DNA of 64,000 bases from Centroberyx gerrardi (Eukaryota > Chordata > Actinopteri > Beryciformes > Berycidae), in the NCBI RefSeq assembly GCF_048128805.1, contig NC_136005.1, positions 20,300,260 to 20,364,259 on the forward strand, given 5' to 3'. This document shows, piece after piece, positions 54,901 through 64,000 of the stretch. The notes beneath the pieces are model-generated. The model ran no database searches. It was not told the origin of the DNA and worked only from the letters and a program-made list of their open reading frames with translations. Within the stretch, counting starts at the first letter, position 1. Each line of letters begins with the position of its first letter. A program made the position numbers and the translations under genes.

Positions 54901-57900
54901 CATGGTGGCGTCTGTGTCTGTCTTTCTGTGTGTGTAGGCACATTCTTGTGAACACTCAAGAACAATACATGATAGAAACTTCATACTTACACCACAGATT
55001 CCCCCTATAGAGCAGATGATTTGATTACATTTTGGAGCACCTCGCTGCATACATTTGCATATTAATGAGGAAAAACTTGAAACTACTCCATAATGCTTTA
55101 AGAGTTCTTATTAATGCCACCCATGTATTATGTAAAGACAAGTATGTTGACATAGAAATATATATAATGTCATAGTTTATAATGCATTGGTGTCATTAGC
55201 ATAACTGGCTATGTTTAATTGTTTCATGCATCATGGTGATTATGGCGAGACATTAGGCAGCTCCTCTTGTTCAAAATGGTCTTACCAGTATGAACATGGA
55301 ACCAGTCACATATAACAGCAACATATTTAGATTTATGTTTACTTGATCATTACATAGGCTGCACCCAGTAGTCGTGGTAGTCATGCACTCATGACTACCA
55401 CTGCCATAGTCATAGTGTTGGCCATGTATTCAACTTAGCTAAACGTTATTCTGACATTGTTTATAGTTAATGCTAGCCAAATTCTGACTTCAGCTAGTTT
55501 CCAGATCTGAATTACTTTAACAATGTTTTTAAAAGGTCTTTTCAATATGTCTACAAGTTAGCAAATAAGAGATTTGGTTATTTTGATACGGCAGGTAACC
55601 TTGGTTGAACAAGGACAATTATTTTGGGGAATCTCATTGGATTCAGTTGCTGCTGAGCAGGAAGAGCACTGCTCAAACTGTCAAATATGCTGCAGTGTTT
55701 CAAATGAATTCTATGTCATAGTTGTGTTTCATTAGGTTACACACATCTATTGTACATAGATGGCTATGCACCTACACTACAGGTTATAGCCTGTCTGCCG
55801 TGACTGAGATGCAGAGTGTAATTGGCTTTAAAAAACAAATATATTTGCACAAATTAGACAGCCACCTATTGATACTGGCATGGCCAGCCCAGAAGCTTAT
55901 CTGCATTTCTGTTCTGACCAATCAGAAATTGGCACCAGTTCTCAATCTATTGATCCCCAACTCTAATTGTAGCTTGTTTGCTTAGCCTCAGTTTTCCTCT
56001 CTGTTGTATCTGACTTCTTTTTTTGCTTCTTTCAGATTGAAGGCTTTGATGTGAAACATGTGGATGAGTATCATTTGACTGGAATCAAGTTGGACATATT
56101 TGTCAGATGGGAACACAGACCTCCCAGCTCCACAGAGGGACGAGGGGACAACAGAGGCGAGGCCAGGGGAGAAGGCAAGCCCAAGCCAGAGCAGAAGAAA
56201 CCTGATGACAGTCAGTATGGAGAGGGCTTGGTGAGTAGTACAGATGAAACTTAAGGTTTTGAAACTTAAGGTGCTCCAACTTGGAACAAAATATTTATAC
56301 TCACACAAATGTTAATGTGACATGTTATATCTTTGAGTCTTCAGTTTATATCAAATCACATGACTGCAGATGGCCTGGTTTTGTCTCCTGCCTTTCAATT
56401 AAACAAATTAATTAGGCCTGTATCACCTAATATTCTCCTGTTGCTTTTCCCTGAAGACCCGCTTGACCCTGGACCTCGGTAAAGGTGTGTCCCTGGGCCA
56501 GTTGTGGTTGGAGCTGTTGCGTTTTTACACACTGGAGTTTGCCCTGGAAGAATACATCATCAGCATCCGCCTGAGGGAGCTCCTCTCTAGGGAAGTGAAG
56601 AACTGGCCTCGCCGCAGGCTTGCCATTGAGGGTAAGAGACCATTCTACAAGCCGGCTGGTCTTATAGGTCTGAATAGATACCAGAAAGTCACTGTGGGTG
56701 TTTTTTTCTCCCTTTTTTTTTTTTAGATCCTTTTGCCCTGAAGAGGAATGTTGCACGAAGCTTGAACAGCCAAATGGTGTTCGAGTACATCCAGGAGCGC
56801 TTCCGTACGGCATACAAGTACTTTGCTTGCCCTCAGAGCAGGGGCACCGGGGGGCGCCAGAGAGGCAAGAAGGCTGGCAAACAAGACATGAAGTTGGAAG
56901 GAGTAGAGAAGAAGGAGGCTGTATTTGTAAACACAGAAGAGGATGATGGGAAAGGTGGAAAAAGTCAGAGCGCTGGAAGAGGGCACCAGGAGGTGAAGGA
57001 GGATGAAGAGCACGAGAGTGACGAAGAGGATACTTCAGATCCGTCCAGAAAGAAGGGTGAGAAGACATTGGATGCCACCCTCATGGACATGGTTCTCAGT
57101 GAGGGGAACAGACCCACCGAAAGGCCCACAAACGCTCTCTTTTCCCCCAATGGCCTGCTGGACAGTGACAAAGAGGGGGAGGAGGAGGAGGAAGAGGAAA
57201 ACAGTGTTTCAGAGACGGAGGGGCTTGTTACACCAGAGGATCTGCACTATATATTTGATAGGATGATTTTCACCGGTGGCAAGGTAATTCAAATAAACAA
57301 CATTCACCTTTTTGTCATTTCAGAAAATCAATAACATGATAGGATCAAGAATTATATCAGCCTGGACATTTTCACAATTTTTGAATTGAATCCTGAAATA
57401 AATCTTAAAGATTTTACTCCGACAATGGTAAAATTACTTTAGATTCTTTTTTTTTTTGTAACAATATTTAATTCTTATTTATATGATTATCGTGCAATTG
57501 CTTCTTTGAATTTCTTTGGTCTTTGAATTTCTTCTCTCCAGCCTCCAACCGTTGTGTGCAGCATCTGCAAAAGAGATGGTCACCTTAAGGATGAGTGTCC
57601 CGAAGACTTCAAGAAGATAGAGCTCAAGCCTCTGCCCCCTATGACTGAACACTTCCGGGACATCCTCGACGGGCTTTGCAGACTCTGCTATCGTACGTAT
57701 TCATCGGTGCAGTTCAAATATTTATTTAATTGTGGTCTTTTCCAGGGGCTAATTGCACAAAGATTTTTGGTTTGAGATTCTTCGGTAAGAGATTTTATGA
57801 CTTCAGTGTAAAACACTCAAACAATTTATTGGACAGATGGTTTTATATCTGTTCTTCACATCGAATACTTACATATTGGCATTGGATAATATTCCCTACC

Positions 57901-60900
57901 AATACGAGATTGATGATTGGCCATTATCAAATGCAATGGTCCAGTCTGATTTTGTGAAGCAGAAACAATGAACTGTTGGCATAATCTGTTGGCTAGCAAT
58001 TAGTGTCTTGTGTTGCATGTAATCTGAATCCATGACAATTTATTATTATTATTGCAGGATCATGTTTATCCAAGGAAGCATTTTGACAAAAAAAAAAACA
58101 ACCTCAGAAACATGCTGCATATTAATAAATCAGTATTATAAAGATAACACCCAAATTTAGTGATAAATATCGGATCAATTCCTGTTGGAGATGTTCCTAA
58201 TATCTGTTGTGTTTGTAGATGAACTGTCCCCTTCTCTGCTTGAGCAGCAGAAGAGAGAGCAGATCCTTGGTAGCCTGGAGAGGTTCATACGAAAGGAGTA
58301 CAATGGTGTGTATGAAGCTTAAGCCAGTGATATAGCACATGCAATCCACATTTGGATAGAAAACAGAATATAAAAAGTAACGCCTTGTTTGTGTGTCTGG
58401 ACCCACAGACAAAGCTCAGCTGTGCTTGTTTGGCTCTTCGAAGAACGGCTTTGGTTTCCGTGACAGCGACCTGGACATCTGCATGACTCTGGAGGGTCAC
58501 GAGACTGCAGAGGTAGGTGGACTAAGCACGCTGCCATTTGATGTGATTTTGACACTTCCTCAGTGGGATTAGAGATCTGTCAGTGTTCATTTTAATTTCT
58601 CATTTCTAATTGTCTAAACAGAAGCTAAACTGCAAAGAGATCATTGAAGGCCTTGCCAAAGTGCTAAAGAAGCATACAGGTAATTCAAGGTTTTACTCGT
58701 TATCTCGTGATAAGTCAAGAATATTTGTATGTATCAAGCATGGAATTCATGGCTGGTTGTGATTGCCCGTTTTCCCCCTGTCACAGGTTTGAAGAACATC
58801 TTGCCTATCACAACAGCTAAAGTGCCTATTGTGAAGTTTGAACACAGACAGAGTGGCTTGGAAGGAGACATCAGCCTCTATAACACCCTGGTGAGGGAGG
58901 CTTTTGTACCAGAACCTGCCTTCATTTTCTTTATTTATTTGTTTACTCTTTAAACAACTTAGTGGTGCACTAATTTGTTAAAAGTAATTAATCTTGATGG
59001 ATCATCCCTGTAGGCTCAACATAACACCAGAATGCTGGCTACTTATGCAGCTATAGACCCGCGTGTGCAGTACCTGGGATACACGATGAAAGTCTTTGCA
59101 AAGGTGTGTAAATATTACAAACAGTTGTTAATTTTAATGGATTTCTTTTTTCTCTTCACGTTGCTGTGTTGCTGCTTGCTGTGTAACTAATTTGCCTTAT
59201 GTGCCTACAGCGCTGCGACATTGGGGACGCATCCAGAGGAAGCCTCTCATCCTATGCTTATATTCTGATGGTGCTTTACTTCCTGCAGCAGAGGCAGCCC
59301 CCGGTCATCCCCGTCCTCCAGGAGGTACCTATCAGTGGTTGAAGACCGTACCCCTAAACACTGAGAACAAATGCGTCATACCTAAAATATGAAAATAGAA
59401 ATAGATATTTTTCTCTGAGGGAAAACACTCAGCTCTGTGTGATGTCTTCTTAGATCTTTGATGGGAAGAACGTTCCACAGCGGATGGTGGATGGCTGGAA
59501 TGCGTTCTTTTTCGATGATCTTGAGGACCTGGTGAGTTTATTGGAATTATTTTGCATACGATTTATCCAGCATGGGTGGACACACGCTGTCAAGATTTCT
59601 TAAATGCTAACTTACTTTGCTAGACAAGTTTTCACTATTGGGATGCCGTTTTGGGACAGCATTGCATTATTTGGGCTAAATCTGGTCCAAATGTTTCCGC
59701 TCCAAATCACCGTCTCCCTTGTTCATTCTGTTTCTCCTGTCTACACAGCGTCGACGTCTCCCAGAGCTGCAGCACAACAAGGAGTCAGTAGGAGAGCTAT
59801 GGCTGGGCCTGCTGCGCTTTTACACCGAAGAGTTTGACTTCAAAGAGCACGTCATTAGCATCCGCCAAAGGAAACGCCTCACCACCTTTGAGAAACAGTG
59901 GACCAGCAAATGCATCGCTATTGAAGGTGTGCATGCAAGATTGCTCGGCCCCTCTCTGTTTACCTACTGCTTGTTGTTATGTTATGGCCAATGTCATCTA
60001 TTCCTGTCACCCACTCACTTATTCACTCACTGTGTTCTCCTCCTCAGATCCCTTTGATTTGAACCACAATCTTGGTGCTGGAGTTTCTCGCAAAAGTAAG
60101 TGCTTTAGGGGGCGATCACACCGAGAAGCGTCGCTACAGGCGCAGCCGCGTCAAAAACGCCTAGGCAGAGCGCTGTCGGGCAAAACAGCTTGGTGCGCCT
60201 GTGGAGCAGGGCTGCGTGTGCGACCGGGTTAAAGACTGCTAATATCAGCTTTTCATCTGTGTTTGCCAGTGTCCCACCATTCCCACCACATCAAACCGCA
60301 TCAAAACAGGAAGGAAAGCCTGCCTTCTGCTTGATTTGATTGGCTGCCTGGCCCAAATGTGACATTGACGAGCGGTGTGACTCCGCGCCTTGCTCTGAAA
60401 AGTTGAGAATATTTTAACTTTTATGCGCGCCTAAAAACTGCCAGAAAAACGCGACACGCGTCGCAAGAGAAGAGCGTACCATAGGAAAACAATGGTTTTG
60501 GTGGCGACGCGTTTCTAGCGACGCTTCTCGGTGTGATCGTCCCCTTAGACCAAAGTACTCAATTACAGTCAGATATATGCTCTTTGAACTCGCCAAGAGC
60601 GTAATTTAGAGATTTCTGGTATAAAATTATACAAAATGCATGTGATGCCATCAAAATTTGCCAGCATGGGTGTTGATCTTGTGATTTAGGTGTCGTCATT
60701 CCACGCACAAAGGGGTTTGGCTTGTTTGACAAGTTGGTGTTGGGTGGGTTACCGGTGTTGTCAAGTGAATTGAAAGTACTGTCTAAACTGGCAGTGGCAG
60801 TAGCCATATTGGTGCGAACCATAAACGTTACTATGGTTACAGATGTTATTTACAGCCATCGTAGATTGACTCCCTTTGCACATATATACACAGGGCAAGG

Positions 60901-63900
60901 CAAGTTTATTTATATAGCACATTTCATACACATTGGCAATTCAAAGTGCTTTACATAAGTAAGAGAAAAATAAAGACATAGGTAATAAAATATATAAAAA
61001 GTGAAAGTGCATTAAAGTCACGTTGAAAAAAGACATTTAAAAAGATTAAAAAAAAAGACAAAACAATACATATTCCAGTGCAGATAAGCATTGCCCTAAA
61101 TTTTTTAAAAAGCCCTGGCAAACAGAAAAGTTTTAATGTGATGTGGTCTGGCAGCAGTAGTAATCACTCTGCTCTAATGTGTACCATACAATGGCATTCA
61201 CATGAATTAATTCATTCTTAAATATAGTAGTCGCACCCAAAAGCTGAAATGTGTACGTGGCCATTCACACCAGGACCAACTTATTTGACTGTTATTTGTG
61301 GCTTATTTGACTGACTTTAAAATTCATGCTAGCCTTTTTATGATTTGAGGAAGTTCTCCATCTCAATGTTGAATCCCTGAAAACACCTCACTCTCTCACC
61401 CTCTGTTTTTCATCCCTTAGTGACAAACTTCATCATGAAGGCCTTTATAAACGGGAGAAAGTTGTTTGGTACTCCATTTTATCCCCAACCTGGCACGGAG
61501 GTGGTACGTCACTCATGGCTTAACTGCTGTGCATACACAAATGGGAATAAAGTTAAGATTTGAAAGGTGTCTGCTTTCTGTTCTGAGGAAACTATCTTCT
61601 TCTGAAATGTAATTTGTGTTCATTGTTTTCTACGGCAGGATTACTTTTTTGACTCCAAGGTGCTGACAGATGGGGAGCTGGCGCCCAACGACAGGTGCTG
61701 CAGGATCTGCGGCAAGATTGGACATTACATGAAGGACTGTCCCAAGAGACGCAGGTATATGGGCAACACTTGAATCTATTTGATTATTAGGAGAGTGTGT
61801 ACATTTGCTTCATGTTTATGTGTATGTATGTGTGCGCACATTTACGTGTGTCAGATTTATTTAGCCCTTCTTTTTGTGTCATGTACTTTTTGCCTGCTAG
61901 GATGAAGAAGAAGGAAAATGACAAAGAGGAGGACATTAAGGAGGAGGAGCGGGAGCCAAGAGAAAGGCGCTGTTTCCAGTGTGGTGACATGGGTCATGTA
62001 CGGAGGGACTGCCCCGAGTACCGCCATCTCAGACAGAGGACTACTGGAGTTCCAGGTATACTCAAAGACAAAACAGTTAGTCTGCCACATCTCTCACAGG
62101 TTAAGTTATACAGAAACTGACTTCTAGAGTTCTAGAGTGAAGCCTTTGCATTCAAGCAGACAAAATGTTAATTGTAAAATATCCAAACCACTAGTATTTC
62201 TGTTGTCTTCCTAACCCTTGTTGTTCACCTTAAGAAACATTCATTTAAAGGGGCTCTGTAAATCAAGGTCTACTTTACACTTACAAAGTAGGTCACAACT
62301 AATGTTCTGACCAGAATGCGGCTGCTTGTTTTCCCCTAGCTCCCCACATGGTGCGAACCATTGTGAGCTCCCAGTCCATCCCCATTCCCCAGGCAACTCC
62401 AGACCGTCCTGGAAGGACCAGACAACCTTCTGAATGTGTGAGTAGAACAGCTGGACATCAACCCTCTGTTGATGCTGCAAAAATATATACAAAACAGAAT
62501 TTTGAAATCAAAATTTAGTAATGTTTACTCCAAATGTGGCTTTGTCCTATTATTGATTCTAATACTTTATTTGTGTCTCTTTTCTCTCTCTGTTCATAGT
62601 CGGATAGTCGCCAGACTCCGCCCTACTCTCCCCAGCCCACCCCATTCTCTCAGAGTTCCTCCCAGTCCTCCAGCTCCCCCCAATCTTCCCAGAGTAAGAC
62701 CAGCTCCGCTGGTCCCCCTAAGCAGCCTGCTCATCCCCAGGTCCCCTTGTCTCTCTTTAGCTTCCCCACCTCCCACCCAGGCCAGTTCCACCCGGGGGCG
62801 CTCACTGCACTGGGGCTTCTTCCCTCCCACCAGCACCAGTCACACCAGTCCCAGGGGCAACCTCATCACGCAGTCCATCTCCCTTCCACCTCCTGGCCCA
62901 TCCATGGACCGGTCCTCCCAACTTCCTCACCCACTGCCCCCTCCCCGCCTGGTCTAAAATTCCCCCTGCGTCCGGCCTCTGGGAATGGGAATCCCGCAGG
63001 CTCGGGGGGCAACCCCAGCCCCATGAATCTCAATGACCCCAGTATAATCTTTGCCCAGCCGGCGGGGAGGCAGATGGGCATGGGTGGGCCGGGACGGGAC
63101 GGGCACTGGCACAACCACCTGGCACAACCAGGGTCACTTGTGGGCAATGGCACTGTAGGCAAGTCAGGTACTCACGGGGTGAACTTTGATGGCACTGTCT
63201 CTGTCTTTGATTCTGTCTATTACTTTGTGTCTTTCCTTTTCTGTTCTAAGCCTGCACCTGACGTTCAGCAGGCTGGTTCTCAAAATTGATCAAACTTGAT
63301 AATTCTAGGCAGATTGTCTCTCAGTTTATGGTTGAATGATTTAACATGCACCAGTTGCTTGGGACATGGGTAATGGTTCATTACAACATTGGTGAAGGTA
63401 TGCATTAGTTTTGTGTACACAAAAAGGAATAATACATATATAATGTGTTATTGTTAGATGATATTGTTATTGATTGATTGTTATTGAATGTTTCTTGATT
63501 TTGTCTCTACAGAGCCAGGCTACCCGGCCCAGTTTGGGGGTGTAACCCAAGGCTCTCGGACCTGGGAGCATAATAACACACCCCAGTACACTCTGTCGCC
63601 ATCCTGGCCCTACCGCATGCCCCAGAACTTCATCCAGCAGGGCAATGGAGGCTTCCCACCCGGCAAGCCCTTCATGGCCCAAGGTGAGAGAGACAGGATC
63701 AGACAAGGCAAGCTCTTGTTTTCTTATTGCTAGTGCTAAATAATTTTAACTGAATCTGATGCCAAATAATCTCTCAAACTCTGCATGTCTATTGACTTTG
63801 AGTTTTTGTTTCTTTGTTTTTTTTCCATTAGGTTCTGTGGTGCACCCCAATCAGAATTTCCCAATGGTACCCCATGTCCGGCACCATGTAAATCTGAATT

Positions 63901-63920
63901 TCATCCAGCAGAAGAAGTGA
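50524..63920 (+). CDS. tut4: tut4 (zcchc11), terminal uridylyltransferase 4, complete coding region
   Basis: 29 coding exons, all with in-phase GT-AG junctions, give 1533 residues (human about 1644). The enzyme adds uridines to RNA 3' ends: with LIN28 it oligouridylates pre-let-7, and it also marks short-tailed mRNAs for decay (family knowledge). Domain order is an N-terminal disordered region, a C2H2 finger (about 222-244), an inactive nucleotidyltransferase with its PAP-associated domain (about 309-590), an acidic linker, CCHC knuckle 1 (776-789), the catalytic nucleotidyltransferase (about 850-1105), knuckles 2 and 3 (1156-1169, 1198-1211), and a Pro/Ser/Gln-rich tail. The start was chosen at 50524 because MDES matches the mammalian MEES start and the context GAGGCATGG is strong. 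Placement next to gpx7 argues for tut4 rather than its paralogue tut7. The 3' UTR continues past the window. Confidence 0.96.
52204..57283 (+). CDS. tut4: tut4 coding exons 5-12: inactive nucleotidyltransferase module and acidic linker
   Basis: Exons 52204-52292, 52833-52884, 53261-53330, 53939-54065, 54723-54842, 56036-56230, 56457-56631 and 56727-57283. The nucleotidyltransferase signature reads LYGSCLTRFAFKTSDINID, with D328 followed by N330 where an active enzyme has a second aspartate, so this copy cannot bind the two metals; this matches the known inactive N-terminal copy of mammalian TUT4. A block VESDFHAKVPVVFC and the helix LVPLVLAFRYWA follow. The PAP-associated part begins VSLGQLWLELLRFYTLEFAL. 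Exon 12 ends in a long acidic, low-complexity region (Glu run at 57175-57199) of the kind that varies most among species. Confidence 0.93.
54103..54520. mobile_element. Fold-back repeat in tut4 intron 8
   Basis: 54226-54263 (AAAGCCTTAATTTCATGGCT + AATTCAAAAGAACATATT) and 54407-54445 (AATATGTTCTTTTGAACTAG + CCATGAAATGAAAGC) are inverse complements with a few differences. Between them is GTGTTTTGGCCGTGTTGTGG + CCTTCATCAGGGAG, wording I recognise from a common teleost interspersed repeat. There is no coding capacity. Confidence 0.65.
55097..55270. repeat. Interspersed repeat, copy 2, in tut4 intron 9
   Basis: Second copy of the family at 39455-39625, in the same orientation (AAGACAAGTATGTTGACATA at about 55136; GGTGATTATGGCGAGACATT at about 55235). 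Around 55090 the flank also resembles the first copy (TTAATGCCACCCATGTATTA against TTAATACCACTCATGTGTTA). Confidence 0.75.
57542..60095 (+). CDS. tut4: tut4 coding exons 13-22: CCHC knuckle 1 and catalytic uridylyltransferase domain
   Basis: Exons 57542-57692, 58219-58305, 58409-58512, 58622-58679, 58787-58890, 59014-59103, 59211-59324, 59454-59531, 59749-59926 and 60048-60095. Knuckle 1 is CSICKRDGHLKDEC (C776, C779, H784, C789). The active site is FGSSKNGFGFRDSDLDICM, with catalytic D870 and D872; the third carboxylate is D931 in GLEGDISLYNTL. The segment RCDIGDASRGSLSSYAYILM contributes to nucleotide and uracil recognition in this family. The PAP-associated domain includes LGELWLGLLRFYTEEFDFKE and ends at NHNLGAGVSRK. 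All catalytic residues are intact, so the enzyme should be active. Confidence 0.95.
60108..60544. mobile_element. Harbinger-like MITE in tut4 intron 22
   Basis: It begins GGGGGCGATCACACCGAGAA and ends with the inverse (TTCTCGGTGTGATCGTCCCC), about 30 bp of terminal inverted repeat with one mismatch. It is flanked by TTA on both sides (60105-60107 and 60545-60547). The interior is CpG-rich and made of GCGACGCG-like words. It lies only 12 bp after the exon 22 splice donor. It resembles the element at 10163-10808 in target site, composition and the ..ACACC motif but has different terminal sequences, so it is a related but distinct family. Confidence 0.85.
60890..61215 (-). mobile_element. LINE/SINE-type tail repeat in tut4 intron 22
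   Basis: GGCAAGTTTATTTATATAGC + ACATTTCATACACATTGGCA + ATTCAAAGTGCTTTACATAA (60900-60958) is the reversed form of a very common fish retroposon 3' tail. It is followed by A-rich sequence and a TTTAAAAAGCCCTGGCAAAC segment typical of the same repeat. Confidence 0.6.
61421..63920 (+). CDS. tut4: tut4 coding exons 23-29: CCHC knuckles 2 and 3 and low-complexity C-terminus
   Basis: Exons 61421-61503, 61639-61754, 61901-62055, 62340-62437, 62600-63167, 63513-63683 and 63832-63920. Exon 23 gives TNFIMKAFINGRKLFGTPFY. Knuckle 2 is CRICGKIGHYMKDC (C1156-C1169) and knuckle 3 is CFQCGDMGHVRRDC (C1198-C1211), joined by a highly charged linker. The remaining tail is rich in Pro, Ser and Gln and keeps the conserved island NLNDPSIIFAQPAGRQ near 63032-63079. 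The stop is TGA at 63918-63920, after NFIQQKK. This tail is shorter than the mammalian one and is the part most likely to have alternative exons. Confidence 0.93.
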
Positions 63921-64000
63921 ACTTGCATCTCCATTTGATTAGGCTTATGGTCAGTACCATGACAAAGCAAAATAATGTAATCTTAACTTTGCATCATTTG

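Noticed and set aside
56427..57068. 213-residue open frame on the minus strand
   Set aside because: It covers tut4 exons 11 and 12 and the intron between them in antisense; its composition reflects the GC-rich coding strand, and no protein family matches.

Overview
This window is nuclear DNA from a ray-finned (teleost) fish. The evidence is short split exons with GT-AG junctions, three complete or partial vertebrate genes plus a fourth reached at one edge, many CA/GA/TCTA microsatellites, and teleost-type repeats (Tc1-like elements, Harbinger-like MITEs, a tRNA-type SINE, L1- and L2-like LINE remains, a solo LTR). The gene set (slc1a7, shisal2a, gpx7, tut4) corresponds to the human chromosome 1p32.3 neighbourhood. 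All calls rest on reading the sequence and remembering the protein families; no search was run.

Layout. Positions 1-18564 hold the 5' end of slc1a7 on the minus strand: coding exon 1 (18424-18564) and exon 2 (1460-1539), separated by a 16.9 kb intron full of mobile elements; the rest of the gene lies beyond position 1. Positions 18565-29834 are intergenic, between two divergent genes, and contain a SINE, LINE remnants and a solo LTR inserted inside a LINE. Positions 29835-36381 hold shisal2a (plus strand, three coding exons, 167 aa). Positions 36.7-42.4 kb are repeat-rich intergenic DNA, with a Tc1-like element inserted inside a LINE tail. Positions 42847-46578 hold gpx7 (minus strand, three coding exons, 185 aa). 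Positions 46.6-49.7 kb are the divergent gpx7/tut4 interval. Positions 50524-63920 hold the whole coding region of tut4 (plus strand, 29 coding exons, 1533 aa, all junctions in phase).

The genes do not form a pathway. They are a photoreceptor/bipolar-cell glutamate transporter, a small Shisa-like membrane protein, an ER thiol peroxidase and a terminal uridylyltransferase acting on pre-let-7 and short-tailed mRNAs.

No new biological system was found. The points most worth a second look are structural: two overlapping perfect palindromes at 17881-17951, a 30-bp-arm hairpin in a gpx7 intron, two Harbinger-like MITEs with TTA target duplications, nested transposon insertions that give relative dates, and an orientation of shisal2a that seems inverted relative to the human order.
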